Positions 20,829-31,601 of a stretch of 62,771 bases of DNA are shown in pieces. Origin of the DNA: Candidatus Atribacteria bacterium (GTDB lineage Bacteria; Atribacterota; Phoenicimicrobiia; Phoenicimicrobiales; Stramentimicrobiaceae); the NCBI GenBank assembly GCA_018402425.1, contig JAGYIZ010000008.1:1-62771 (forward strand), given 5' to 3'. The translations under genes and the position numbers were made by a program. How positions within the stretch are numbered: position 1 is the first letter of the stretch; each line of letters begins with the position of its first letter. A model generated the notes under the pieces. That model searched no databases. It had not been told where the DNA came from and saw nothing but the letters and a program-made list of their open reading frames with translations.

Positions 20829-21764
20829 ATGAATCGTATTGTAAAGAAGCTCCTTAGTAATACAACCTCATTGATTGGTTTAATACTGCTCTTTGTTTTT
20901 GTTATTATTGCGGTTTTTGCGCCTATTATTGCTCCTCCTTTATTTTCAGATCCCTATCAGATACCCCGTATGTCTTGGGATACCGAGCCGCAACCCCCTG
21001 GATTTCCCCTATCTGATGATATGATATTTATCTATGAAAGTATGGGAGAACCCATAATCAGGGATAAAGCAATTTTTGGCACTGCTCAGGGCGGCTATGA
21101 TATTTTTTATGGATTGATATGGGGAACCAGAACTGCTTTTCGCATTGGTATCGTGACTGTTGTATTTTCCATGTTAATTGGTGTTATTTTGGGTTCTATA
21201 GCAGCCTATTTTGGTGGCTGGTTGGATGAATTGCTGATGCGGATAACAGATATCTTTCTTTCCATTCCTTTTTTAGTGGCCGCTATGGTCTTAACCACGA
21301 TTTTGGGGAGAGGTTTGGACAAGGTGATGATTGCCCTGGTCTTTTTTGGCTGGATGGGCTATGCAAGGGTAATCAGGGGTAGTATTTTGTGTGCAAAAGA
21401 AGATGTTTATGTGATGGCTGCCAGGGCACTGGGAGTCAAAGATTACAGTATTATTGTACGTCATTTATTGCCAAATACTATTTTCCCGGTGATGGTACAA
21501 GCCAGCATGAATATCGGTTCTATGGTTATTACTGCGGCAGCATTAAGCTTTTTGGGGGTTGGAGCTCCTTTGGGTTATGCTGATTGGGGGCAAATGGTCA
21601 GTTTTGCCCGTAATTGGATTATAGGTTCCCCGGGCCATGCCGGGGAATACTGGTATGCTGTATTTTTCCCGGCGGTATTTATTGTCCTCTTTGTGCTTTC
21701 CTGGAATTTGGTGGGAGATACCCTGAGAGATATTATGGATCCCCGTTTAAGAGGTGAGCTCTAA
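20829..21764 (+). CDS. Peptide ABC transporter permease, DppC/OppC type
   Basis: Second permease subunit, 311 residues. The N-terminal helix is followed by a long external segment (residues about 35-95, proline-rich, containing DTEPQPPGFPLSDDM) before the transport core. The EAA loop reads DVYVMAARALGVKDYSIIVRHLLPN. The end DTLRDIMDPRLRGEL is typical of DppC. Its last base overlaps the start of the ATPase gene, indicating tight coupling. Confidence 0.93.
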   Translation: MNRIVKKLLSNTTSLIGLILLFVFVIIAVFAPIIAPPLFSDPYQIPRMSWDTEPQPPGFPLSDDMIFIYESMGEPIIRDKAIFGTAQGGYDIFYGLIWGTRTAFRIGIVTVVFSMLIGVILGSIAAYFGGWLDELLMRITDIFLSIPFLVAAMVLTTILGRGLDKVMIALVFFGWMGYARVIRGSILCAKEDVYVMAARALGVKDYSIIVRHLLPNTIFPVMVQASMNIGSMVITAAALSFLGVGAPLGYADWGQMVSFARNWIIGSPGHAGEYWYAVFFPAVFIVLFVLSWNLVGDTLRDIMDPRLRGEL

Positions 21765-22798
21765 TGGTTAATGATAATAAGACTAAAATATTGCAGGTTA
21801 AAGATTTAAAAACCTATTTTTTTACTGAAAACGGAATTGTGAAAGCAGTTGATGGTGTTGATTTTGAAATTTACCAGGGAGAAACATTGGGATTAGTTGG
21901 TGAATCAGGTTGTGGAAAAAGCGTTACTGCTTTCTCTATTGTAAAATTACTTGACTACCCGGGCAAAACAGTAGGTGGGCAGGTTTTCTTTAGAGGAGAA
22001 GATTTACTTAAAAAAAATGAAAAACAAATGCGTCAAATCAGGGGAAAAGAGATTTCATTGATTTTTCAGGAGCCTATGACTTCGTTGAATCCGGTTTTTA
22101 CTATTGGTTTCCAAATTACTGAAGCATTAAAAGTGCATTACAAAATAAGTAAGCCAAAAGCTCAGGAAAAAGCAGTTCAGCTTTTGAAAAAAGTAGATAT
22201 TCCAATTCCGGAACAACGAATTAACGAATATCCTCATCAATTAAGCGGTGGTATGAGACAAAGGGCTATGATTGCTATGGCTCTAGCCTGTGACCCTGTT
22301 TTATTAATAGCTGATGAACCTACTACATCATTGGATGTGACGATACAAGCACAGATATTAGAATTAATGAAAACTCTTTTAAAAGAATTTAACAGTTCAT
22401 TGATTATGATAACCCACGATTTAGGGGTTATTGCCGAGATAGCAGATCGCATTGCAGTTATGTATGCTGGGAAAATTGTGGAATATACAGATACCCGCTC
22501 GATATTTTATAACCCGCTTCACCCTTATACCTATGGTTTGCTTACCTCTATCCCCAGGTTGGATATGGATATTGAAAAATTGGATTCTATTCCCGGTTTG
22601 GTTCCCGATCCATTGCATTTTCCGGAAGGTTGCAAATTTCACCCCCGTTGTCCCTTTGCCACTGCTAAATGTCGAAAAGAAGAGCCTGTCTTGAAGGAAG
22701 TAGAAAATAAACATTTGGTTAGATGCTGGCATTTCGAAAAAGTAAAAGAGGAAGCAAAAAAGATTGCTTTTACCGGGAGGTTAGCAGTAAGTGAATAA
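21764..22798 (+). CDS. Peptide ABC transporter ATPase, DppD/OppD type
   Basis: Cytoplasmic ATPase of 344 residues. Walker A is GESGCGKSV, the Q-loop is IFQEPMTSLNP, the signature is LSGGMRQR, and Walker B is LLIADEPTTSLD, with the H-loop ITHDLGV. The C-terminal oligopeptide extension has the Cys cluster (GCKFHPRCPFATAKC ... C) thought in relatives to hold an Fe-S cluster or a structural metal. It overlaps the next gene by eight bases. Confidence 0.94.
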   Translation: MVNDNKTKILQVKDLKTYFFTENGIVKAVDGVDFEIYQGETLGLVGESGCGKSVTAFSIVKLLDYPGKTVGGQVFFRGEDLLKKNEKQMRQIRGKEISLIFQEPMTSLNPVFTIGFQITEALKVHYKISKPKAQEKAVQLLKKVDIPIPEQRINEYPHQLSGGMRQRAMIAMALACDPVLLIADEPTTSLDVTIQAQILELMKTLLKEFNSSLIMITHDLGVIAEIADRIAVMYAGKIVEYTDTRSIFYNPLHPYTYGLLTSIPRLDMDIEKLDSIPGLVPDPLHFPEGCKFHPRCPFATAKCRKEEPVLKEVENKHLVRCWHFEKVKEEAKKIAFTGRLAVSE

Positions 22799-23746
22799 TC
22801 AGTTAATCAGCATCAAGAATTTAGTTAAATATTTCCCAATAAAAAAAGGCGTTTTCAGGACTACAGTAGGTTGGGTAAAAGCCGTTGATGATGTCAGTTT
22901 TGATATTTATAGCGGAGAAACTCTGGGGTTGGTAGGAGAATCTGGTTGTGGAAAATCGACCACTGCCATGACAATACTCCGCCTGGAAGAACCTACCGGT
23001 GGTGATATTATCTACCAGGGTAAAAATCTTGCCAAAATCAGTAAAAATAATATGAGAAAATATCGAAAAGATTTACAAATTATATTTCAGGATCCCTACA
23101 GCTCGCTTGACCCCAGAATGAAGATAAAAGATATTATTGCTGAAGGATTGGCAGCTCATCATATGTTAAATACTAAAAAGAGATATCAGAAAGTTGCAGA
23201 AATCCTTCAACGGGTTGGAATTGTTCCTGAATATATGTGGAACGCTTCCATGAATTCAGTGGTGGGCAGAGGCAAAGAATCGGAATTGCGCGCGCTTTAG
23301 CCCTGACCCCAAGATAATTATCTGTGATGAAGCTGTTTCTGCGTTGATGTTTCAATTGCTCACGCACTATTAATTTATTTAAGGAATTGCAAAGAGAATT
23401 TCATTTAACCTACCTTTTTATTGCTCATGACCTGAGTGTTATTAAATATATCAGTGACCGTGTAGCGGTAATGTATTTAGGAAAATTGTTGAAATTGCAC
23501 CGAAAGATATTTTTAAGAATACTACATCCTTATGCTCCAGGCCCTTGTTTCTGCTGTTCCGGTTCCCAATCCCGATTTAAAAAGAAACGTATCATTTTAA
23601 AGGGCGATGTACCAAGTCCGGCCAATCCGCCTGAGGGTTGTCGCTTTCATCCCAGATGTTCTAAGGCAATGGATATTTGTTCCAAGAAAGAACCATTGCT
23701 AAAAGAAATAGAAAAAAATCATTTTGTAGCCTGTCATCTATATTAA
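22791..23746 (+). pseudogene. Peptide ABC transporter ATPase, DppF/OppF type, frameshifted in the middle
   Basis: Second ATPase of the transporter. The first 160 residues are clean (Walker [11 protein letters not shown]-loop IIFQDPYSSLDPR). From about 23240 the homologous sequence hops between frames: RFHEFSGGQRQRIGIARALAL, then PKIIICDEAVSA, then LQREFHLTYLFIAHDLSVIKY, then GKIVEIAPK, then LVSAVPVPNPD, ending with ANPPEGCRFHPRCSKAM and a clean stop at 23746. About five to seven single-base indels are needed. Every conserved element survives in some frame, so errors in the assembly are more likely than decay. Frame position suggests full length of about 320 residues. Confidence 0.85.
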
Positions 23747-23798
23747 GATAGTTATCTTGATTTTATTTGTACAAGTTCCTCAATTTAGCAATTTCAAA

Positions 23799-23827
23799 TT
23801 GTGAATCTTAATATTTTATGTTAAAAT
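23799..23827 (+). promoter_or_regulatory. Promoter candidate of tRNA-Arg
   Basis: TTGTGA (23799-23804), 17-base spacer, TAAAAT (23822-23827), about 24 bases before the tRNA. Confidence 0.55.
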
Positions 23828-23850
23828 GATTTTCGAACAAATAATTTCGA

Positions 23851-23926
23851 GCGCCCGTAGCTCAATGGATAGAGCAGGGGCTTCCTAAGCCCCGTGTTGG
23901 AAGTTCGACTCTTCTCGGGCGCTCCA
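23851..23926 (+). tRNA. tRNA-Arg (anticodon CCT)
   Basis: Acceptor GCGCCCG pairs with CGGGCGC, then T73 and an encoded CCA. The anticodon loop TTCCTAA on stem GGGGC/GCCCC carries CCT. It lies 55 bases upstream of argS, the synthetase that charges it. Confidence 0.95.
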
Positions 23927-23981
23927 TTATTATATTTATTTCCAAGTAAGAGAATTTAGCTGTAAGAGAGGAAGAACAAAA

Positions 23982-25667
23982 TTGAATAATAAGGTTAATG
24001 AACATCTGAAACAACTTATAAGAGAAGCTGTCCAAAAAAGTATTCAGGATAAATCATTTGATTCAAAGGAAATACCTGCCGTTATTCTAACTACCCCTAA
24101 AAATCCCGAACATGGCCATTTGTCAACAAATATTGCTTTACAATTAGCGGGTTTTTTAAAAATAAATCCACGGCAAATTGCGAATCTCATCGTGCAGGAA
24201 ATAGATAAAAAGAATGAAACCATTATAAAAAAAATAGAAGTAGCCGGAGCAGGGTTTATTAATATCTATCTAAAAAGCACTGTATTACATCAGGTGTTAA
24301 ATGAAATTATGATAAAAGGAGAGCATTTTGGCTGTTCAGATATTGGTAAGGGTGAAAGGATAATGATTGAATTTGTTAGCGTTAACCCTACCGGACCATT
24401 ACATGTTGGCCATGGAAAATGTGCGGCGGTTGGTGATGCATTGGCTAAAATATTAAAAGCTGCCGGTTACAAGGTAACAACAGAATATTATATTAATGAT
24501 CATGGCAAGCAAATGGATATTTTGGGTGAGTCAGTTCTGGCACGTTATCGCGAGCTTCTTGGCGAAGAAATTGAATTCCCGGAAAACGGATATCAGGGAG
24601 AGTATATAGGTTCATTAGCAAAGGATATTAAAGAAGAATATCAAGAACAATTTAGTGATAAAGACGTTCTTGCCAATATTCAGTTTTTTAAAGAATATGC
24701 CCGTAAAAAAATTCTGCAGGATATCAGAGATGATTTAAATACTTTTGGTGTTGAGTTTGATAATTGGTTTAGTGAAGAGTCTCTTTATATCTCTAATAAA
24801 GTCCAACCAGTTATTGAACAATTATTAAAAGAGAAATACGTTTATCGTCACAAGGGGGCCTTGTGGCTAAAAGCTGCTGAATTTGGGGATGAAAAAGATC
24901 GAGTGGTAATAAGAGAAAATGGAGAACCAACCTATTTTGCCTCTGACATTGCTTACCATGATGATAAATACAAAAGAGGATTTAAGACATTAATTGATAT
25001 TTGGGGAGCAGACCATCACGGATATATCAAGAGAATGAAAGCAGCCATTAAAGCCCTGGGCTATAACCCGGATTCATTCCAGGCTTTATTGGTCCAGTTT
25101 GTTACTCTAATAAAAGAGGGTAAAATTGTAGGTATGAGTACCAGGGGCGGAAAATTTGTTACATTGAAAAATTTACTGGAAGAAGTAGGTAAAGACGTAG
25201 CGCGCTATTTCTTTTTAATGCATAGCCATGATAGTCATACCGAATTTGACCTGGATATTGCAAAATCACAATCAATGGAAAACCCTGTTTTTTATATACA
25301 ATACGCCTATGCCAGGATTTGCAGCATAATAAAAAAAGGTAAGCTGAATGATATTGTGTTAGATGATAAAATAAAAGAAGAAATTAATTTAGAATTACTA
25401 AATAAAAAAGAAGAGCTGGAATTAATTAAAAAATTAGCCAATTTTAGAAAAGTAGTTGAGAAAAGTGCAATAAATTGGAAACCTCATATGGTTGCCAGTT
25501 ACTTACATGAATTAGCTGCCGAGTTTCATAAGTATTATACAGAATATAAAGTTATTAGTGAGGATAAAAATTTGTCAGGTGCCCGATTATATCTGGTTCA
25601 TTGTGTCAAAATTGTTCTGGAAAATGCGCTTTCTTTATTAGGGATTAAAGCTCCGGAAAAAATGTAA
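23982..25667 (+). CDS. argS: Arginyl-tRNA synthetase
   Basis: Class I synthetase of 561 residues. It starts at TTG 23982 after AGAGAGGAAG. The N-terminal Add-1 domain precedes the HIGH-type motif in NPTGPLHVGHGKC. The KMSKS loop is replaced by GMSTRGG, as usual in ArgRS. IWGADHHGYIKR and the C-terminal anticodon-binding DALR domain (MENPVFYIQYAYARICSI) follow. Length and motifs are normal. A shared transcript with the tRNA-Arg upstream is possible. Confidence 0.97.
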   Translation: MNNKVNEHLKQLIREAVQKSIQDKSFDSKEIPAVILTTPKNPEHGHLSTNIALQLAGFLKINPRQIANLIVQEIDKKNETIIKKIEVAGAGFINIYLKSTVLHQVLNEIMIKGEHFGCSDIGKGERIMIEFVSVNPTGPLHVGHGKCAAVGDALAKILKAAGYKVTTEYYINDHGKQMDILGESVLARYRELLGEEIEFPENGYQGEYIGSLAKDIKEEYQEQFSDKDVLANIQFFKEYARKKILQDIRDDLNTFGVEFDNWFSEESLYISNKVQPVIEQLLKEKYVYRHKGALWLKAAEFGDEKDRVVIRENGEPTYFASDIAYHDDKYKRGFKTLIDIWGADHHGYIKRMKAAIKALGYNPDSFQALLVQFVTLIKEGKIVGMSTRGGKFVTLKNLLEEVGKDVARYFFLMHSHDSHTEFDLDIAKSQSMENPVFYIQYAYARICSIIKKGKLNDIVLDDKIKEEINLELLNKKEELELIKKLANFRKVVEKSAINWKPHMVASYLHELAAEFHKYYTEYKVISEDKNLSGARLYLVHCVKIVLENALSLLGIKAPEKM

Positions 25668-25685
25668 ATATAAATTGAGGATGAT

Positions 25686-26573
25686 ATGAAAAATAATCGA
25701 TTTGTAATTATTAGCGGCCTTTCTGGTGCAGGCAAAAGTGTTGCAATTAAGTGTTTTGAGGATTTAGATTTTTTTTGTGTTGACAATATTCCCCCTCAAT
25801 TGATTCCCAAATTTTCTGAAATGTGTCTCAAATCCCGGGGTAAATTGTATAAAATAGCATTTGTGGTTGATATAAGAGGAGAAATATTTTTTCGAGAAAT
25901 TGATAAATCTTTAAGGGAACTGGAAGGGATGAAAATTCATCCTGAAATTCTATTTCTCGATGCAAAAGATGAGGTAATAGTTAGAAGGTTTAGTGAAACT
26001 AGAAGGAAACATCCTTTGCAATTTTCACAAAGTATTCTTGAGAATGTTAATCAGGAAAGAAAAAGATTAAAAGAATTAAAGTCAAGAGCCAGCATGATTA
26101 TTGATACTTCCCATTTAAGTCCCAGACAATTAAATATTGAAATTCAGAGATATTTTCAGAGAGAAACAATTAAGGGAATCCAAATCAGCTTAATGTCTTT
26201 TGGTTACAAATACGGGATGCCCATTGATGTGGACCTGGTCTTTGATGCCAGGTTTCTTCCTAATCCCTATTATGATAATGAATTGAGCGAACTTTCAGGG
26301 AAGGATGATAAAATTAAAGATTATTTGATGCAATTTCCGGTTACCCAGCAATTTATTGAGCGATTCTTCTCACTCATCGATTTTATCATTCCTTATTATG
26401 TTAAAGAGGGCAAAAATTACTTATCTGTTGCTATTGGTTGTACCGGGGGAAGGCACCGATCGGTATTTTTGGTTGAACAATTTCACCAATTGTTAAAACC
26501 CAAAAACTATAATATTTTTGTGAGACATAGAGATATTAAAAAAGAAGAAAAAAGTTATAAAGAGAAGCTATAA
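25686..26573 (+). CDS. rapZ: RNase adapter / nucleotide-binding protein RapZ
   Basis: A 295-residue P-loop protein. Walker A reads GLSGAGKSVA near residue 10, and Walker B-like LFLDA follows. The C-terminal domain has SFGYKYGMPIDVDLVFDARFLPNP and GCTGGRHRSVFLVEQ, strongly conserved in the family. In E. coli it guides RNase E to GlmZ; in Gram-positives (YvcJ) its role is less defined. It forms the widely conserved cluster rapZ-yvcK-whiA with the next two genes, separated by one to four bases. Confidence 0.96.
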   Translation: MKNNRFVIISGLSGAGKSVAIKCFEDLDFFCVDNIPPQLIPKFSEMCLKSRGKLYKIAFVVDIRGEIFFREIDKSLRELEGMKIHPEILFLDAKDEVIVRRFSETRRKHPLQFSQSILENVNQERKRLKELKSRASMIIDTSHLSPRQLNIEIQRYFQRETIKGIQISLMSFGYKYGMPIDVDLVFDARFLPNPYYDNELSELSGKDDKIKDYLMQFPVTQQFIERFFSLIDFIIPYYVKEGKNYLSVAIGCTGGRHRSVFLVEQFHQLLKPKNYNIFVRHRDIKKEEKSYKEKL

Positions 26574-26574
26574 A

Positions 26575-27870
26575 ATGAATTTAAGGCCTTTTCATTTCAT
26601 GTCTCTTTGGAAGTGGTTTTACCCGGGGATGCGAGTAAAACGTTTTTTACTCATAGTCTTAGCAGGAATCATTTTAATGGCAGTGGGCTTAATTTTTCTT
26701 ATCGACTTATCAAGATTTTTATGGATTAAAAATCAAATAAGGAATTTGTTTGTATATTATCAAATTGCTCCACATATTTCTGGTTTTATTTTAGTTATTA
26801 TTGGTTCTGCACTTGTTATTCTGGGTATCTCAAATATGAACCGTTCTATCTTAAAAAGAATTATTCCTCAGCAAATTGACCAGATTCCTGAGATTATTTA
26901 TTTACAAAGAAAACTGGAAAAAGGACCACATATAGTTGTAATCGGAGGAGGAACTGGTCTTCATACTCTGTTAAGAGGGCTGAAAAATTATACCAGCAAT
27001 ATTACTGCAGTGGTAACTGTTTTTGATAGCGGAGGTAGCTCAGGCCAATTGAGGGATGAATTGGGAGTTCTGCCGCCGGGTGATATTAGGAATTGCCTTG
27101 TTGCCCTTTCCGAGAAGGAATCTTTGATGACCAAATTATTTCAATATAGATTCAAAAATGGCAGTTTACAGGGGCATAGTTTTGGTAATTTATTTATTAC
27201 TGCTATGTCTGAAGTTAGTGGAGATTTTCCGAAAGCTGTGGAAAAATCAAGTGAAATTCTGGCTATACGGGGGAAAGTGCTGCCCTCTTCAATAGATGAT
27301 GTAGTTTTGTGTGCCCAATTAAAGAACAAGACATTAATCAAGGGAGAAAACAACATTTCAAAAAGCAAAGATAGAATCGAAAATATTTTTATTCAACCAT
27401 CTTCTGTTTTACCCTTACCTGAGACCATGCAGGCTATCAGAGAAGCTGATTCTATTATTCTTGGTCCCGGAAGCCTCTATACAAGCATTATTTGTAATTT
27501 ATTGGTGAAGAATATACCAGAAGCGATATGCCAATCAAATGCACTTAAAATTTATATCTGTAATGTAATGACGCAGACTGGAGAAACGGATAAGTTTACA
27601 GTATCGATGCATCTAAAGGAATTAATAAAATATTTACATCAAAACTGTATTGATTATGCTTTAGTTAATAAATCGATATTAAGTAAAAAAATTGCCGCAA
27701 AATACCAGAAAGAGGGTGCCTATGTAGTTAAGGATGATTTACAAGCTAGGTTTGGTAATCGAACAAACATTATCCGGCAGGAATTATTATCGCAACACAA
27801 TTATGCCCGACATGATTCTGATAAAGTAGCTAAATTAATTATGGAAATTATTCATAAGGAGAAAAAGTAA
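26575..27870 (+). CDS. yvcK: Gluconeogenesis factor YvcK/GlmR, CofD-like
   Basis: A 431-residue protein of the YvcK family, which supports cell-wall precursor synthesis on gluconeogenic carbon and binds UDP-GlcNAc in Bacillus. The catalytic-fold signature is GGGTGLHTLLRGL, then FDSGGSSGQLRDELGVLPPGDIRN and GPGSLYTSI. Unlike the short Bacillus form it carries about 110 extra N-terminal residues with two membrane helices (about 22-45 and 62-84), so this version should be membrane-anchored. Similar longer forms exist in several anaerobes. It lies between rapZ and whiA. Confidence 0.93.
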   Translation: MNLRPFHFMSLWKWFYPGMRVKRFLLIVLAGIILMAVGLIFLIDLSRFLWIKNQIRNLFVYYQIAPHISGFILVIIGSALVILGISNMNRSILKRIIPQQIDQIPEIIYLQRKLEKGPHIVVIGGGTGLHTLLRGLKNYTSNITAVVTVFDSGGSSGQLRDELGVLPPGDIRNCLVALSEKESLMTKLFQYRFKNGSLQGHSFGNLFITAMSEVSGDFPKAVEKSSEILAIRGKVLPSSIDDVVLCAQLKNKTLIKGENNISKSKDRIENIFIQPSSVLPLPETMQAIREADSIILGPGSLYTSIICNLLVKNIPEAICQSNALKIYICNVMTQTGETDKFTVSMHLKELIKYLHQNCIDYALVNKSILSKKIAAKYQKEGAYVVKDDLQARFGNRTNIIRQELLSQHNYARHDSDKVAKLIMEIIHKEKK

Positions 27871-27874
27871 CAGA

Positions 27875-28852
27875 ATGTATTTTTCTTCCCTGGTAAAACA
27901 GGAATTAGCACGGGTTATGCCTGAAAATATATTAGAGCAAAAAGGAGAATTATTGGCTTTTATTAGATTGAAGGGACTAATCAGTCAATCTGATGAAACT
28001 TTGTCAATTATTCTGGAAAATCCAGTTATGATTAAGGTTGTTTATTTTTTATTTAAAAAAGTATTTAACTATGAAGTGACAATTGATACTATTAGAAAAA
28101 GAAATAAAAAAAAGATTTATCTTATAACTGTACCGGATTCTAAAAAAACAAAATATATTTTAGATGAATTCAGTTTGAAGGCAGATTCACAGGGGAAAGT
28201 AATTGAAAAGCGAAAAATGGTAATTAGTAGAAATAAAATGTTTACTGAAAAAATTTCTCCCAGGGCATTTTTGCGTGGAGCTTTTTTGGCAGAAGGTTTT
28301 GTAAATGATCCCGAAAGGATGTACCATCTGGAGATATCATGCTACCGTAGAGAGGAAGCTGAAATTATACACGATATTTTAGAAAGTGCTTCTTTTTCTG
28401 CAAAAATAAGCCGTTGGCAGAAAAAGTGGGCTGTATATATAAAAAAAAGTGAACAAATTTTTGAGTTTTTGAGATATATTGGTGTGCAAAGGGCTTTACT
28501 AAATTTTCAGGATATTATTGCCAGGAAAGATCTTTTAAATACAATTAACCGATTGGTTAATTGCGAAACAGCCAATTTAGATAAGACAATTCTTTCAGCC
28601 TCCCGACAATTATTATATATTGATATTGTTAAACAACATATTGGATTGGACAATTTATCGCCTAACCTGACAGAAGTAATCGAGGCTAGGTTGGATCATC
28701 CTTATGCCAGTATTCAGGAACTTGCTAATATTGTTGGTGGTAGTATTTCTAAATCAGGGATTTTTCATCGTCTTAAGAAAATTAAACAATTGGCTGAATG
28801 CTATTTGACAGAAGAGGTTTATCCATTAGGAAACAGATATAATAATGAGTAG
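27875..28852 (+). CDS. whiA: DNA-binding protein WhiA
   Basis: A 325-residue regulator with an N-terminal degenerate LAGLIDADG homing-endonuclease-like domain (RAFLRGAFLAEGFVNDPER) and a C-terminal helix-turn-helix (SIQELANIVGGSISKSGIFHRLKKI). In Streptomyces it controls sporulation division genes; in non-sporulating bacteria it affects division and chromosome segregation. It lies four bases after yvcK, the conserved arrangement. Length is normal. Confidence 0.95.
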   Translation: MYFSSLVKQELARVMPENILEQKGELLAFIRLKGLISQSDETLSIILENPVMIKVVYFLFKKVFNYEVTIDTIRKRNKKKIYLITVPDSKKTKYILDEFSLKADSQGKVIEKRKMVISRNKMFTEKISPRAFLRGAFLAEGFVNDPERMYHLEISCYRREEAEIIHDILESASFSAKISRWQKKWAVYIKKSEQIFEFLRYIGVQRALLNFQDIIARKDLLNTINRLVNCETANLDKTILSASRQLLYIDIVKQHIGLDNLSPNLTEVIEARLDHPYASIQELANIVGGSISKSGIFHRLKKIKQLAECYLTEEVYPLGNRYNNE

Positions 28853-28965
28853 TATATTTATAAAAGAAAAGTTCGATTTTTGTTTTTCTGGATAAACAAT
28901 TTAAATCATGTTATAATATTTTGTCATTGTTACAGCCTTATTATAGATAAATTGGGGGAATGTCA

Positions 28966-30442
28966 ATGGATCAGCGAATGACCCTGGAACAAAGACAAGT
29001 ATTACATCTAACACCGCAGATGCGACAGTCTATTAAAATATTACAAATGGATGTAATCGAATTAAATAATTGGCTGGAGAAGGAATCACAGGATAATCCT
29101 GTTTTAGAAGTAGAATGGAATCAAACTAAAGAAAAAGATAAGGAATTTAGTCGAAACGAATATGAAGACAAAGACATTTCGAAAGAATATTTAAACAGAT
29201 CGCTATTTTCTTATTATTCAGACCGGAAAGATTTAATAAAAGATAAGCCTTTGTCTGTCGATTATGGGAAATATTCTCAGTATACTATTTCGCAGAACAT
29301 TACATTGCATGAACACCTTATGTTGTGTTTAAAGCTGATTGTAGATAATGATATAGATTATAAAATTGGCGAATACCTGATAGGCAATATAGATCAAAAC
29401 GGTTATTTAGGCATCAGTTGCTTGGAAATCTCAATGGATTTGAATATTCCGGAGAAAAGGGCTAAAAAGGTATTGGCAATGATACAAAATTGCTCAATAC
29501 CGGGTTTGGGGGCAAGGAGCCTAAGGGAATGCCTTTTACTTCAGCTTAAATACCTGAAACTTGAAAATAAAAATATTATTAAAAAGTTAATCACTTCTTA
29601 CCTGAACGAATTATCACAAAAAAATTTTAATAGAATTTGTAAAGAATTGCATTTATCCAATTATGAAATACAGCAATTTTTGGATATTATTGTAAAAAAC
29701 TTTGATCCTAAACCAGGTAGAATTTTTTATCAAAATAGTGAGTTGAGTTTTTTGATTCCCGATATTGTGATAAAAAAAGTTGACGACAAATACGAAATTG
29801 TGGAAAATAAAACTTACTTTCCATCAATTAGAATAAATTCTCTTTATAAGAATATTTTATTGGAAGATAGTACAAAAGGAGATGCCAAAATTGGAGAATC
29901 CTTTTTAACCGAAAAGGGGAGTGAGCATCAAAAAACACTAAAATATTTAGAAAAAAAAATGAATTCAGCACGCTGGATTATTCGATGTGTGGAACAAAGA
30001 AGAAAAACCGTTCTTGATATAACACGGTTTATTGTTGATTATCAGAAGGAGTTTTTGAAAAAAGGAGTTGCCTATCTAAAACCATTATCTATGCAGAAAG
30101 TGGCAGATGGTAGGCTTACATGAATCAACGGTTTCACGGGCTATTAACGATAAAAAGATTCAGCTTCCCCGGGGATTCTATGATATGAAGTATTTTTTTT
30201 CAAAAGGGTTGCCACAAGAGAAAAATGAAGCTATATCAAATGAGAGAATAAAAAGTATAATCAAAAATTATATTGAAACGGAAAATTCTTATTCCCCCCA
30301 CTCTGATCAAGATATAGCTGATTTATTAAAAAAGAAAGATAATATTCAGATAGCACGAAGAACAGTTACCAAATATCGCAAATTACAAGGGATATCTTCT
30401 GCAAAAATGCGCAGGAGATATAGAGAAGAAAACAAAAAATAA
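28966..30442 (+). pseudogene. rpoN: RNA polymerase sigma-54 factor RpoN, one two-base frameshift
   Basis: Sigma factor for enhancer-dependent promoters. Region I starts MTLEQRQVLHLTPQMRQSIKILQM with its Gln-rich activator-contact helix, followed by the core-binding domain and the DNA-binding HTH. Near 30106 the frame jumps: the expected KVADMVGLHESTVSRAI is split because GATATG has become GATG. The last 110 residues follow in the new frame and include the RpoN box ARRTVTKYR, which reads -24 elements. ATG 28966 lies at better distance from GGGGG than ATG 28960. One two-base loss in an otherwise perfect gene suggests a sequence error. Confidence 0.92.
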
Positions 30443-31465
<1,023 letters not shown>

Positions 31466-31518
31466 TCTTAGATTGTTAGAAATATTTTAAAAAAAGAAAC
31501 TATATAACATTAAGGGTT

Positions 31519-31590
31519 AGACAGGGAAATAGTTAGTAGGAAGAGCGTATTGCTCTATATCGATTTCCCTGTCTGGTCTATTATTTTTGG
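31519..31590 (+). promoter_or_regulatory. Large hairpin before tpiA (terminator or attenuator)
   Basis: Arms AGACAGGGAAAT (31519-31530) and ATTTCCCTGTCT (31563-31574) pair over 12 bp and enclose a second small hairpin (AGAGC/GCTCT). The sequence after the stem is GGTCTATTATTTTT, and the tpiA ribosome-binding site GGAGG begins immediately after it. It may end the gap transcript, attenuate tpiA, or mask its ribosome-binding site. Confidence 0.65.
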
Positions 31591-31601
31591 AGGATAAAAT
31601 A

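Noticed and set aside
23747-23790. Terminator after the peptide transporter operon
   Set aside because: AAGAT/ATCTT is only a five-pair stem with a weak tail; not enough to call.
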